The notes under the pieces were generated by a model. It saw only the letters and a list, made by a program, of their open reading frames with translations. It was not told the DNA's origin and did no database searches. The position numbers were made by a program, and so were the translations under genes. Below, one piece after another: positions 16,867 through 26,478 of a stretch of 63,408 nucleotides of DNA (positions are counted from its first letter, which is position 1; each line of letters starts with the position of its first letter). Location of the stretch: NCBI GenBank assembly GCA_008373205.1, contig RQOS01000031.1, positions 1-63,408 on the forward strand, given 5' to 3'. This stretch comes from SAR202 cluster bacterium (GTDB taxonomy: Bacteria; Chloroflexota; Dehalococcoidia; Lucifugimonadales; Lucifugimonadaceae).

Positions 16867-17518
16867 TTAAGCTTTCATAAAGCTTAGTAAGTGAGTCAAT
16901 CCAAGATTTTTTGACATCATCATTCCAGTTAGGGTCAAAATCAGGATATTTATCTAGAATCATTCTTGCAAGATTAATATTTGTTTCAAGATTTTTTTTA
17001 TTATTTTCTAAAACAAAATCTGCTTGTGATTTTGTTGCCTTTGATTTAGTTTTTTCAGAAACATTTGTATTGTGCCGCCTAGCTAGAATATGAGAGGAAA
17101 GCATAATATTTGAATATTTAGCTGCTTGTATAAAAAAAGATTCACACTTAACGATTACACCTTCTTTAGTACCGAAACTTCTAAAAGATTCTCTTAGCTG
17201 TGCTTTAGTTGCACTTGTTAGATCCAAGTTAAATATAGGTGAGTAATACTTATATAGAAGTTTTCTAAAAATTTTCTTCTGTAAATCTAAATCTCTAGAC
17301 ACAAGATTCTTGAAATCATCATTTGGCGCACCGTCTTTATCAATTAGATTAAAGAATTTTATAGCAGTCATAATCTGGGTTCCATTAGAACCTGAAAATT
17401 TATTTAGCCAAACACTCCTGTCAATTCTATTTGGCATTCCTTCAGACAAAAATTCTAAAAATGTTTGGAATGTTTTGAATGAAACATACGGGGGTATTTT
17501 ATTTTTTACTTTTTCCAT
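16862..17518 (-). CDS. DUF5343 family protein
   Basis: 218 residues. The N-terminal PPYVSFKTFQTFLEFL, MPNRIDRS, and the FSGSNGTQIMTAIKFFNLID helix pair followed by FRSFGTKEGVI match the DUF5343 pattern, which looks like a winged-helix-type fold found next to restriction, defence or regulatory genes in other bacteria. The C-terminus is a Lys/Asn-rich linker and a final helix. It is divergent from an orphan ParB-like gene with 157 bases between them. Function unknown. Confidence 0.65.
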   Translation of the reverse strand: MEKVKNKIPPYVSFKTFQTFLEFLSEGMPNRIDRSVWLNKFSGSNGTQIMTAIKFFNLIDKDGAPNDDFKNLVSRDLDLQKKIFRKLLYKYYSPIFNLDLTSATKAQLRESFRSFGTKEGVIVKCESFFIQAAKYSNIMLSSHILARRHNTNVSEKTKSKATKSQADFVLENNKKNLETNINLARMILDKYPDFDPNWNDDVKKSWIDSLTKLYESLK

Positions 17519-17675
17519 TATCTAAGTTTATTTTCTGTTATTTATGATCATTATATTGAAAAAATTCTAAACTAAAAGGTTTTTCAGAATTATTATTTCC
17601 CAGCAAGGACAATTTTTGAAATTAAAATTTAGAACTTAGAAAATTTAAGCATAAAGATAAATAAAGAGGGGAAAT

Positions 17676-18539
17676 ATGAAAGTTTCTTTAAATGATATAG
17701 TTATCCAACCAACTCATCCTATACATAAGTATGAGCCAGTAAAAAATTTAGTAAATAAAATAAATTCTTCCCAGAAGAAACCTGTTCTTTTGAAAGAAGA
17801 TAATCATTTTGTTTTGTATAGTGGAGAAAAGCTATTACGAATGGCAAAGAATAATAATAAATCAAAAATTGAATGTACTATCAAAGAATCTATTTTTGAC
17901 ATAGAGGCAACTAATTTATCAGAAATATATTTTTCTGGATTAAAGTCTCCAACAACAATTGCTAAAGAATTCATTGAATTTAGAAAATCAAGAAAAATTT
18001 CTCAGCAGGAATTAAGCCGAAGGACCGGAATAACCCCAGGTACAATTCATCATTATGAATCATTAATTAAGAAATTGGATCCTAAATTATTGAGTTATTT
18101 AGATGAAGGTAAACTAACATTCAAAGAAGCAAGATCAATAGCTGATTTAGAAGATTTTGATTTACAAAATGAGATAGCAAAACCTTTCATAGAAGGAAAA
18201 ATCTCTAGTGTATATGTTGAAAAAATCATAAAAAATGTAAAGAAAAACCCTAAAACGTCATTGGACAAAATCATAAAAAATGTAGTAAATGGAATAGAGG
18301 TATCAACTAGCAAAGAAAAATTTGTTAGTGAAATAAGTGTGATAGAAAGCAATCTTTCTATAGAAGAAAAAATTCTTAATTTCTCAATAGAATTAGAATC
18401 CATTAGCGAACAAGAGATTCCTGAATATAGGAGACTGAGAGTTATCTCAAGCTTGAAAATTTTAGATTCTAAAATAAAATCATCGTTAAATCATATGAAT
18501 ACTAGCTTTTTAGAAAAATCTAAAATTTATAATAAATAA
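17676..18539 (+). CDS. Orphan ParB-like protein with HTH domain
   Basis: 287 residues. Residues 1-75 resemble a ParB/Srx N-terminal domain, with box II reading GEKLLR (50-55) instead of GERR-x-R. Residues 92-165 form the ParB helix-turn-helix region (ISQQELSRRTGITPGTIHHYESLI, then DEGKLTFKEARSIADLED). The C-terminal third is Lys-rich helix. No parA is adjacent, so a chromosome-segregation role is unlikely without a partner elsewhere; a regulator is equally possible. The missing box II arginine may weaken CTP use. AGAGGGG precedes the start. Confidence 0.7.
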   Translation: MKVSLNDIVIQPTHPIHKYEPVKNLVNKINSSQKKPVLLKEDNHFVLYSGEKLLRMAKNNNKSKIECTIKESIFDIEATNLSEIYFSGLKSPTTIAKEFIEFRKSRKISQQELSRRTGITPGTIHHYESLIKKLDPKLLSYLDEGKLTFKEARSIADLEDFDLQNEIAKPFIEGKISSVYVEKIIKNVKKNPKTSLDKIIKNVVNGIEVSTSKEKFVSEISVIESNLSIEEKILNFSIELESISEQEIPEYRRLRVISSLKILDSKIKSSLNHMNTSFLEKSKIYNK

Positions 18540-18559
18540 AAAAGTATTGAGGGGCAAAA

Positions 18560-19660
18560 ATGTTAGAGAGATTTCATGTATCAGACGATGAGGCAATAAG
18601 AATAAATCATAAAAAAATGCATAATGTGGTGTCACAAATTTTTATGAAAATGGGTGTTAGTGAAAGTGACTCTAAGCTCTCTGCGGATGTACTTATCTAT
18701 GCAGATCTTAATGGTGTAGATACGCATGGTGTTTCAAACATGCTTCGATCTTACGTAAAAAATTACCAACAAAAGAAAATTAATCCAACTCCTAAAATTA
18801 AGATTAAAAACGAAACGAGTGCAACTCTATCACTTGATGGAGACTCAGGTCTAGGTATTGTTACTGCTCCAAAGGCAATGAAAATGGCAATTGAAAAAGC
18901 AAAAGAAGCAGGAGTTGGAATTGCAACACTGAATAATGCAGGACACCTAGGAGCAGCAGGGTTTCATGCAAAGATGGCAGTTGATGAAGATATGATTGGC
19001 GTATGTATGAGTGGTGGGGGCGGATTTGCCATGCTTCCAACTTATGGGGCAGAACCAAGATTTGGTACGAATCCTATTGCCTGGGCAGCGCCAGCAGATA
19101 AAGAGGCTTACTTTATGTTTGATGCAGCAACTACTCAAATTGCTGGCAACAAAATAAAATTACTTGAAAGGCTAAAAGTTCCAGTTGCCTCTAACTGGTT
19201 GGCTAATGGTGACGGAACACCAATTATGAAAGAAAAATCTTTAGATTCTGAAGATTTTCACGAAGATGGTAGATTGAAAGAATTATATATGCTGCCATTT
19301 GGTGGAGATAGAGAAAATGGATCACACAAAGGATATGCATTTGCAGCAATTGTAGACATAATGTGCTCAATGTTAGGGGGTGCTCAGGCTGGTTTCTTAG
19401 GTGGGAATGGCCATTATTTTGCCGCATATAATATTGATTGCTTTAGTGATACTAAAACATTCAAAAAAAATATGGATGATTTTCTAAATGGTTTGAAAAA
19501 CACCCCTCCTGCTCCTGGTCATGATCGAGTAATTTACCCAGGTCTTGCAGAATATGAGTCTAGGTTAGAAAGAGGGTCAAACGGTATCCCTTACCACCCT
19601 GAAGTAATAGAGTGGTTTGAATCAATAACTGCTGAATTAGAAATTAATCTTGATTGGTAA
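18560..19660 (+). CDS. Malate/L-lactate dehydrogenase family (Ldh2) oxidoreductase
   Basis: 366 residues of the NAD(P)-dependent Ldh/MDH-2 family that reduces 2-keto acids (malate, sulfolactate, ureidoglycolate, 2,3-diketogulonate). The catalytic DTHGVSNM segment, NAGHLGAAGFHA, the FGTNPIAWAAP motif and the cofactor-associated FDAATT region are present. It begins 20 bases after the ParB-like gene behind a GAGGGG site and ends exactly at the stop codon of the converging lpdA (zero gap). Substrate cannot be assigned. Confidence 0.85.
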   Translation: MLERFHVSDDEAIRINHKKMHNVVSQIFMKMGVSESDSKLSADVLIYADLNGVDTHGVSNMLRSYVKNYQQKKINPTPKIKIKNETSATLSLDGDSGLGIVTAPKAMKMAIEKAKEAGVGIATLNNAGHLGAAGFHAKMAVDEDMIGVCMSGGGGFAMLPTYGAEPRFGTNPIAWAAPADKEAYFMFDAATTQIAGNKIKLLERLKVPVASNWLANGDGTPIMKEKSLDSEDFHEDGRLKELYMLPFGGDRENGSHKGYAFAAIVDIMCSMLGGAQAGFLGGNGHYFAAYNIDCFSDTKTFKKNMDDFLNGLKNTPPAPGHDRVIYPGLAEYESRLERGSNGIPYHPEVIEWFESITAELEINLDW

Positions 19661-21067
19661 TTAGAAGTGTATGGCCTGATTATGAGTATTAGCCGCAGCT
19701 TCCTTAATAACCTCTGATAATGTTGGATGAGCATGGGTAAGTCTATGAAGTTCTTCTGTTGTTCCTTCTAGATACTTCAACATACCAATCTCTCCTATCA
19801 TTTCTGTGGCTTCAGCCCCTATAATATGGGCACCAATTACCTCTCCAGTAGATTTATTAGATATGATCTTTGCAAAGCCATTATAATCATTTATTGCTAT
19901 TGATTTACCTGCGACTTGAAAAGGAACTTTTCCTACCTGATAATCTATATTTTGATCTTTAGCCTCTTCTTCAGTAATGCCAATACTGGCTATTTGAGGA
20001 GAGCAATAAGTACATCTTGGCATACTTAAATAATCCGTTATTCCTTCAACTTCATTTCCCGCAATATGCTCTGATGCAAGAATGCCTTGGTCAAATGCAA
20101 CGTGAGCAAGGGGTAATTTACCTGTTACATCACCAATAGCATAAATTCCATTAACATTTGTTTTCATGAATTCATCTACTTCAATAAAACCGTTTTCATT
20201 AATTTTGACTCCTGCTTCAGATAATCCTAGATTTTCAGTATTAGGTTGTATACCAACACCAAGCATTATTTTTTCAAATTCTTTTGTTTGTTTTTTCCCA
20301 TCAATTTCAAACTCCAAAGTTACAGAATTTTTATTCTTTTTCACATTAGTAATTGATGAAGATGTGTTGCAAATAATACCCTGTTTAGTAAATTGTCTTT
20401 GCAATTCTTTAGAAATATCAGAGTCTTCTTTAGGGACAATTCTATCCATAATTTCAAATAGAGTAATCTCAACCCCATAAGCATTAAAAAAGTATGCAAA
20501 CTCACACCCAATAGCAGATGCACCAATTATTGCTATAGATTTAGGCTTATTTCTTAATTCTAACGCTTCCCTTGAAGTGATTATAAGTTTTTTATCAATC
20601 TCTAAGCTTGGTAAAGATCTAGGTTTTGCACCAGTAGCTATAATAATATTACCGGCAGTGTAAGAATTTTCTCCAACTTTGACATTAGTTGAAGAAGTTA
20701 ATTGTGCAGTTCCCATAACTAAATCTATTTTGTTTTTTTTGACTAAAAATTCGATACCTTGAGTAAGTTTTTTTGAAACTTCCCTAGATCTATCAATTGC
20801 CTTAGAGATGTCTGCCTTAAATTCCTTAAATGAAAATCCCCATTCATCAGGATTTTTCATTTCATTTAATAGTTCTGCATTTTTCAATAAGGATTTAGAA
20901 GGAATACATCCCCAATTTAAACAAACTCCTCCTAGACCCCCGTTGCCAGTTCCATCATCTTTTTCGATTAGACATACTTTCATCTCTAGTTGAGCTGCTC
21001 TAATGGCAGCATGGTAGCCTCCAGGCCCAGCTCCAATAACTATAACATCATATTTATTATCTGCCAT
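19661..21067 (-). CDS. lpdA: Dihydrolipoamide dehydrogenase (E3)
   Basis: 468-residue flavoprotein disulfide reductase that reoxidises lipoyl groups of the 2-oxoacid dehydrogenase and glycine cleavage complexes. FAD motif GAGPGGYHAA, redox-active pair in GGVCLNWGCIPSK, NAD motif GASAIGCEFA, AIGDVTG, and the C-terminal catalytic HAHPTLSE are all visible. It is the only E3 in the window, so it probably serves both the Aco/PDH-type complex at 34-38 kb and the Gcv system at 53-57 kb. A short membrane-protein gene lies 29 bases upstream. Confidence 0.95.
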   Translation of the reverse strand: MADNKYDVIVIGAGPGGYHAAIRAAQLEMKVCLIEKDDGTGNGGLGGVCLNWGCIPSKSLLKNAELLNEMKNPDEWGFSFKEFKADISKAIDRSREVSKKLTQGIEFLVKKNKIDLVMGTAQLTSSTNVKVGENSYTAGNIIIATGAKPRSLPSLEIDKKLIITSREALELRNKPKSIAIIGASAIGCEFAYFFNAYGVEITLFEIMDRIVPKEDSDISKELQRQFTKQGIICNTSSSITNVKKNKNSVTLEFEIDGKKQTKEFEKIMLGVGIQPNTENLGLSEAGVKINENGFIEVDEFMKTNVNGIYAIGDVTGKLPLAHVAFDQGILASEHIAGNEVEGITDYLSMPRCTYCSPQIASIGITEEEAKDQNIDYQVGKVPFQVAGKSIAINDYNGFAKIISNKSTGEVIGAHIIGAEATEMIGEIGMLKYLEGTTEELHRLTHAHPTLSEVIKEAAANTHNQAIHF

Positions 21068-21096
21068 GTTTACCTCAAAAATTTATTTTACTTAAA

Positions 21097-21348
21097 TTAT
21101 TCTACTTTAAAGAGATCATAAAGCTTTATAAGAATCATACCAAAAAACAATCCAAATATAGAAAAAAAAGTAGTAACAATAAAAATCAACAAAATAGCAG
21201 GCAAGGGATTAGAAGGACAAGCGTTACTAGTAGGACATATAAAAATAAAGCTTACTAGTGAATAAAACAAAGACAATAAAAAACCAAATATCGTAAATCC
21301 AATTGTGGTGTAACGTGCAATTTTATTGATTCTACTTAAAAAAAACAT
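21097..21348 (-). CDS. Small two-helix membrane protein
   Basis: 83 residues with two hydrophobic stretches (about residues 12-37 and 49-75) and a short cysteine-containing loop (ICPTSNACPSNP) between them. No family recognised. It lies just upstream of lpdA on the same strand and could share its transcript. Base composition and a divergent promoter gap to the MFS gene support a real gene, but it may be poorly conserved. Confidence 0.5.
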   Translation of the reverse strand: MFFLSRINKIARYTTIGFTIFGFLLSLFYSLVSFIFICPTSNACPSNPLPAILLIFIVTTFFSIFGLFFGMILIKLYDLFKVE

Positions 21349-21413
21349 GATATAAATAGGTAGCTAACTTAAAAATATTATATAAATAAAAGCTTTAATA
21401 AACATATTTCAAT

Positions 21414-22643
21414 ATGAAAAATAATAATAATTCAAAAACTGGATTAGGGCTCGTTATAGGCTTATCTTTAGGTCATGGGATCAAACATTTTGGACAAGGT
21501 GCGCTCACAGTAATTGGACCAATGTTAAAAGTTTCTATGGGTTTATCAGATGTTGCATACGGTGCAATTTTTTCTGCTTTAAATGTTTCTAGTGGCCTTT
21601 CAAATATTCCTGCGGGAATACTTTCTGATATGTATAGAAGAAAAATAGCATGGTTATTAGCAATCTCTATGTTTACTATTGCTTTAGGCTACCTTCTGTT
21701 AGGAATTTCGAGTATCTACGCAGTAATTATTCTTTCAGTAATTCTTATAGGGTTTGGTACAAGCTTTTGGCATGCTCCGGCTTTTGGTACTTTAGCTGCT
21801 AGGTATCCTGATAAAAAAGGTTTTGCTTTATCAATGCACCTAACAGGTGCACAAATTGGCAATACGATAGGGCCACCTGTAATAGGAGGGCTGATTTCAG
21901 GAGTGGCGTTAGGTTCATTTATTAAATTTAGTGGGTTTGGGTGGGAAAATGTTTCACTCTTTCTTATTATTCCAATGATTTTAACTGGATTTTTAGTGTT
22001 GATATTATTTAAGTCTGCTGGTTCAGAATCAGATTCCAATTGGTCTTTTGCTGAATATAAATTACGAACAGAAAGTTTAATTAAAGATAAAGTCGTATTG
22101 GGTTTAATACTATTAGGAGCGATGAGGGCAAGCATACATTCATCGTTTCAATTATTTTTAGCTGTATATCTTAAAGAAGAGCTGAATTATTCCGCTTTAG
22201 TTATTGGTTGGCATATAGCTTTAATTACTGCCGCGGGAATAATTTCAACACCAATAATGGGTATTCTGTCAGATAGATTTGGCAGAAAACCAGTTATTCA
22301 AGTTTCTATGACATTAATGGCAATATATCTATTCTTATTTTTAATATTCGATGAAGGTTTAGGGCTAATCATACTGATCACTCTTCTAGGCATGTTCTTC
22401 TTTTCAGTTATGCCCATTGTCACAGCTGCAACAATGGATAGGGTACCTAAAGGAAGCGAAGGAAGTGGAACGGCCTTAAATTTTATAGGGATGTCATTAA
22501 TTGGATTTATGGCTCCAATTTTTGCAGGATTTATATATTCTCAATATAATTTTGCAGGCATATCGATTATGAGTGGAGTAATAGCTGTTTCGGGAATAAT
22601 TCTTTGTTCAATTCTTCCTATGAAAAAATCAAATAACCCTTGA
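21414..22643 (+). CDS. MFS transporter
   Basis: 409 residues with about 12 membrane segments. The loop 2-3 signature DMYRRKIAW and a second copy after helix 8, GILSDRFGRKPV, are the two MFS A-motifs. Transported compound unknown; the general pattern is that of sugar/drug-type exporters. Its 3' end overlaps the end of recO on the other strand by 15 bases. Confidence 0.85.
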   Translation: MKNNNNSKTGLGLVIGLSLGHGIKHFGQGALTVIGPMLKVSMGLSDVAYGAIFSALNVSSGLSNIPAGILSDMYRRKIAWLLAISMFTIALGYLLLGISSIYAVIILSVILIGFGTSFWHAPAFGTLAARYPDKKGFALSMHLTGAQIGNTIGPPVIGGLISGVALGSFIKFSGFGWENVSLFLIIPMILTGFLVLILFKSAGSESDSNWSFAEYKLRTESLIKDKVVLGLILLGAMRASIHSSFQLFLAVYLKEELNYSALVIGWHIALITAAGIISTPIMGILSDRFGRKPVIQVSMTLMAIYLFLFLIFDEGLGLIILITLLGMFFFSVMPIVTAATMDRVPKGSEGSGTALNFIGMSLIGFMAPIFAGFIYSQYNFAGISIMSGVIAVSGIILCSILPMKKSNNP

Positions 22644-23396
22644 TAAAAATTTTTCAGAATTTATTTGAGAATTAGTAATATTTTGTATATATTTTCTCAT
22701 TACAATTTTAAGTTTTTCTAAGGTATTTGCACCAAAATTAATTTTCTGAACTTCTGGCCATCCATTATTTGAAAGATACCTTAAAGCCTTAATTGAATTT
22801 TTATCTATCGATATGTAACTATCGGTTGTAGTTGCATATTGCTTATTAACGAGCCCTCCATTAACAGATGAAAACAGATGGTCTCCTTCATCTAGCTCTT
22901 CACCGCTTATTAAGCAATTGTATAGTTCTGGTAAAAATCCAGAAATCATTAATAATGTGATTTCAAACCATCTTACAATTAATGCATTTTCAGAATTTTC
23001 TTGAAGAATATCTAGAGAATATGAAAGATGATAATATATATCATTATTTGGATCATTTTCAACTGAAAATTTTTCACACAATTCAAGTAAATAAAAACCA
23101 ATAGATATTAAAGAAAGATCTTTCTTTAACACAGGATAATTATTGATTATTTCAACTTGAGATATATTGCTTAGATTATCGCCTAAGGAAATATAAGCAT
23201 TAACTTTCGATAGAACATCTATGTGTCCTCCCATTCTAGATTTTGGCTTTCTTACTCCTTTAGCAACTACTCGTATTATTCCGTTATCAGGTGTAAGAAG
23301 TGTAAAGATTTTATCTGCTTCAGCAAAATCAAAAACTTTTAAGACTATTGCTTCACTTTGTAAATATTTCTTTTTTTTTCTATAAGCTTTCATCAA
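22629..23396 (-). CDS. recO: DNA repair protein RecO
   Basis: 255-residue recombination mediator that, with RecR, loads RecA onto SSB-coated DNA. The OB-fold start LQSEAIVLKVFDFAEADKIFTLLT, GVRKPKSRMGGHIDVLS and the helical C-terminal region are present. The zinc-finger cysteines seen in some RecO proteins are reduced to one (LYNCLISGEEL). It overlaps the end of recR by 17 bases, so it is translated from the same message. Confidence 0.85.
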   Translation of the reverse strand: MMKAYRKKKKYLQSEAIVLKVFDFAEADKIFTLLTPDNGIIRVVAKGVRKPKSRMGGHIDVLSKVNAYISLGDNLSNISQVEIINNYPVLKKDLSLISIGFYLLELCEKFSVENDPNNDIYYHLSYSLDILQENSENALIVRWFEITLLMISGFLPELYNCLISGEELDEGDHLFSSVNGGLVNKQYATTTDSYISIDKNSIKALRYLSNNGWPEVQKINFGANTLEKLKIVMRKYIQNITNSQINSEKFLSRVI

Positions 23397-24018
23397 TATT
23401 TACTCTAGATCCCATCGCATGCAAGATAGTTGTCTCATCTGCATATTCAATATCTGAACCTGACGGAAGTCCTCTTGCAAGCCTCGTAATTTTTATTTTA
23501 TGTTCAGATTTTGAAAAAATTTGGTTTATATACATTGCAGTTGCTTCACCTTCTAGATTCAGATTTGTAGCTATAACAATTTCTTTTATCAAAGAATCAG
23601 ATTGAACCCTATTTACTAGTTCCTTAATTCTTATTTCATCTGGACCTATTCCATTCGCAGGAGATATAGAGCCGTGCAAAACATGAAATTTTCCTTTAAA
23701 AGCACCTGATTTTTCTAGAACATAAACATCCATAACCTCTTCAACCACACAAATTATAGAATTATCTCTATTATTATCCGTACATATATTACAAATTGAA
23801 TTTTCAGATATATTCTGACAGTATTGACAATATATAATTTCAGATTTTATATTTGCAAGCGAATTAGATATATCTTTGACTTGTTCAGATGACATCTTTA
23901 AGGTTGAAAAAGCCAATTTTTGAGCTGTTTTAGGACCAATTCCTGGAAGTAGTCTAAATGATTCTATTAATTGACTTAAAGCTCTAGGCATAAATGGGAA
24001 TTTATTAACTGGAGACAT
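23380..24018 (-). CDS. recR: Recombination protein RecR
   Basis: 212-residue ring-forming partner of RecO. HhH region LLPGIGPKTAQKLA, zinc finger CQYCQNISENSICNIC, Toprim region ICVVEEVMDVYVLEKSGAFKG and VLHGSISPANGIGPDEIRI, plus the C-terminal GLPSGSDIEYADETTI. It follows ebfC by 1 base and is part of the dnaX-ebfC-recR cluster common in bacteria. Confidence 0.95.
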   Translation of the reverse strand: MSPVNKFPFMPRALSQLIESFRLLPGIGPKTAQKLAFSTLKMSSEQVKDISNSLANIKSEIIYCQYCQNISENSICNICTDNNRDNSIICVVEEVMDVYVLEKSGAFKGKFHVLHGSISPANGIGPDEIRIKELVNRVQSDSLIKEIVIATNLNLEGEATAMYINQIFSKSEHKIKITRLARGLPSGSDIEYADETTILHAMGSRVNIDESL

Positions 24019-24019
24019 A

Positions 24020-24319
24020 TTATAAACCTGGTATGTTTAGCCCTCCAGTCATTTCAGACATAATTTGTTTTGACGACTTTTCTGCATTATTTAAGGCATC
24101 ATTTACTGTGTTAATAAGACTTTTTTCTAAATCTTTAGATGAAATATTTTCTAAAAGTTCGTCATCTATTTTTATAGACTTTATTTTAGAAGTTCCTTGT
24201 ATAGTTACTTGTATCCTTCCATCTTTCGACTCAGATAAGGTTTCTAACTTATCTATTTTCTTTTTTAAGCTATTCATTTGTTTCATTAAGCTGCCAGCTT
24301 GTTTCATCTTGTCAAACAT
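24020..24319 (-). CDS. ebfC: YbaB/EbfC nucleoid-associated protein
   Basis: 99-residue DNA-binding protein that dimerises and coats DNA. The helical N-terminus (MKQAGSLMKQMNSLKKKI), the beta core (IQVTIQGTSKIKSIKID) and the Met/Gly-rich C-terminus MSEMTGGLNIPGL are family hallmarks. It sits between dnaX and recR with 1-3 base spacing. Confidence 0.92.
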   Translation of the reverse strand: MFDKMKQAGSLMKQMNSLKKKIDKLETLSESKDGRIQVTIQGTSKIKSIKIDDELLENISSKDLEKSLINTVNDALNNAEKSSKQIMSEMTGGLNIPGL

Positions 24320-24322
24320 TAC

Positions 24323-25975
24323 TTATCCTTCCTTTTCCTCTTCAATTTTTGCACCCATAGCCAAAGCTGACTTAACAATACTACTATCTAGTATATTAGT
24401 TCCATCAGCATTATTTTTTTTCTCTTCTTCAGGTTCTTCCAGAACTAATTTTATTTTATCCCCATAAACTTTTATTACGGCATTCTTTACCGCTTCTCTT
24501 GCTAAATCTATTTTCCATTCAGCTTTGAATAAATCATGAAGGTGTTTACTTTTAAATTTTAAAGCTAATTTATCATCAATCCTTTTGGGAATTTCTACAT
24601 TTCTAAGAAGGCCTCCAAGTACCATTTTCCCAAATTTCACTCTCCTTAGGTCAAATAGAACTTTTTCCCACTCATCTTTTTCCTGAGAATTATGGATTTC
24701 AGGTGTAACAATATTAGCTTCAGTTTGAACCGTATTTGAATCTTTTTCGATTTCTTCAATTGATTCTAATTTAGCAGGATCAGAAGTATTAACTGATTGT
24801 TTTATGCTTATATTTTGAGTTGAATTATCACTTATTAAAGGCTTATCATTTTCTGGAACTTCTATTGCTGGAGCTTCTATTTTTTTATTATTTACATCAA
24901 AAATATAGGAAAGATGAATCAAAGCAGATTCAAGTAAAACATCAAATGATTCTGTTCTAATAGAAATCAGGCTTAATAATTTTTCAAGAATAGAAAGTAA
25001 TTTTTTAGCAGGAATGCCATCAAAAGTTTTCTTAACTGCCAGTAAATGGTCTTTAGAATAGCCTTCCAAGGTAATTATGCCATTAGAAGTAAAAACGCCT
25101 AATCTCAAAGCGTCAATAATAGATGAAGATAGCATTCTGAAGTCAACACCTTTAACCCTTAAGTCTTGAAGCAAAACAATAAGATTTTCTTGATCATTTT
25201 TTATAATATTATTAAAAATTTCCAATGAAATATTTTCATCCATTATTCCAAATAAACTTCTAGCGTTTTCAATGGATAAATCTTCAAAAGCAACTGATAA
25301 TTGTTCGAGTAGATTACAAGCATCTCTTAGAGAACCAGAGGAATTTTGGGCAATAAACCATAATAAATCATCATCACAGGAAATTGTTTCTGAATCCGAG
25401 ATATGCCTCAATCTACTAACTATATCTGAGTCAGATACATTCCTAAAATCATATCTTTGACATCTAGAAATTATTGTTTCGGGCAATTTTTGAATCTCAG
25501 TTGTAGCCAATATCATTATAACTTGTGGAGGAGGCTCTTCTAAGGTCTTCAATAAAGCATTGAATGCTTCATTTGTGAGCATATGAACCTCATCAATGAT
25601 ATATACCTTATACTTTCCTTTTGATGGCATGAACTGAACATTTTCTAATAAAGATCTAATATCATCTATTCTTCTATTTGAAGCAGCGTCTATTTCAATA
25701 AGATCTAAAAATTTACCTGAATCAATATCTAGTGAAATCTCTGTATCTAACAATGGCTCACCTTGTGAGTCTCTCTCAGTATTCAATGCTTTAGCCAAGA
25801 TTCTTGCTGTAGAGGTTTTTCCTGTCCCTCTTGGACCAGTAAACAAGTACGCATGAGCATACTTATCTCTTAGCAATGAATTTTTTAATGTTAAAGTTAT
25901 ATGATCTTGACCAACCACATCCGCAAATTTTCTAGGTCGCCATTTTTGATATAAAACTTCTCTTTTTAAGGTCAT
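24323..25975 (-). CDS. dnaX: DNA polymerase III subunit gamma/tau
   Basis: 550-residue clamp-loader ATPase. Walker A GPRGTGKTS (47-55), Walker B VYIIDEVHML, sensor/SRC motif ISRCQRYDF, and a variable acidic linker before the C-terminal tau-like region. The zinc module usually found between the P-loop and IEIDAASN (four Cys) is replaced by a cysteine-free stretch of about 25 residues (67-91). The rest looks functional. It is the longest gene of the ybeY-dnaX-ebfC-recR-recO operon. Confidence 0.95.
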   Translation of the reverse strand: MTLKREVLYQKWRPRKFADVVGQDHITLTLKNSLLRDKYAHAYLFTGPRGTGKTSTARILAKALNTERDSQGEPLLDTEISLDIDSGKFLDLIEIDAASNRRIDDIRSLLENVQFMPSKGKYKVYIIDEVHMLTNEAFNALLKTLEEPPPQVIMILATTEIQKLPETIISRCQRYDFRNVSDSDIVSRLRHISDSETISCDDDLLWFIAQNSSGSLRDACNLLEQLSVAFEDLSIENARSLFGIMDENISLEIFNNIIKNDQENLIVLLQDLRVKGVDFRMLSSSIIDALRLGVFTSNGIITLEGYSKDHLLAVKKTFDGIPAKKLLSILEKLLSLISIRTESFDVLLESALIHLSYIFDVNNKKIEAPAIEVPENDKPLISDNSTQNISIKQSVNTSDPAKLESIEEIEKDSNTVQTEANIVTPEIHNSQEKDEWEKVLFDLRRVKFGKMVLGGLLRNVEIPKRIDDKLALKFKSKHLHDLFKAEWKIDLAREAVKNAVIKVYGDKIKLVLEEPEEEKKNNADGTNILDSSIVKSALAMGAKIEEEKEG

Positions 25976-25977
25976 AA

Positions 25978-26478
25978 TTATTCTTTTAAAGAAATATTTT
26001 CTAATATTTTACTTGTTTTAGAAAACATTATTTTTTCTTCATTTAAAACTTCATGATTATATCCTAAAAGATGAAGTGTCCCATGAACAGCCATTGTAGA
26101 TAATTCTTTTAGAAAAGTTAAATTATTTTCTTGAGATTGTTGAATTATTTTCGGAATTGACAAATATAACTCTCCCAATTCATTTAAATTTTCTTCTCCT
26201 GGGAAAAGTCCTTTTTTTTCTATTATTTTTCCATCTTTCCAGCCATCGTAAAAATTAAAGGACAATACATCAGTTTCATAGTTATTTTTTAGGTACTGGT
26301 TATTTAATTCTTTGATTTGATTATTATCAACAAAATACACATTAATAATCAAATTTTTTTCTATTTTTTCAAACGCTAAAGTTGTATGTATTGAGTCAAT
26401 TATAAGTTCAGAAAATTTACCCCAATCATTCTCGTCATCCCAAGTAATATTTATATTATTTTTTGAAGTAGTACCCAT
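25978..26478 (-). CDS. ybeY: Endoribonuclease YbeY
   Basis: 166-residue zinc-dependent RNase for rRNA maturation and ribosome quality control. NQQYLKNNYETDVLSF-type core (here NNQYLKNNYETDVLSFNF) and the metal motif HGTLHLLGYNHE are present; the usual Asp after GY is Asn here, but the three His ligands remain. It overlaps the upstream unknown gene by 1 base and precedes dnaX by 2 bases. Confidence 0.92.
   Translation of the reverse strand: MGTTSKNNINITWDDENDWGKFSELIIDSIHTTLAFEKIEKNLIINVYFVDNNQIKELNNQYLKNNYETDVLSFNFYDGWKDGKIIEKKGLFPGEENLNELGELYLSIPKIIQQSQENNLTFLKELSTMAVHGTLHLLGYNHEVLNEEKIMFSKTSKILENISLKE

Noticed and set aside
17519-17675. parS site near the ParB-like gene
   Set aside because: No TGTTTCACGTGAAACA-like 16-mer; only AT-rich promoter sequence.
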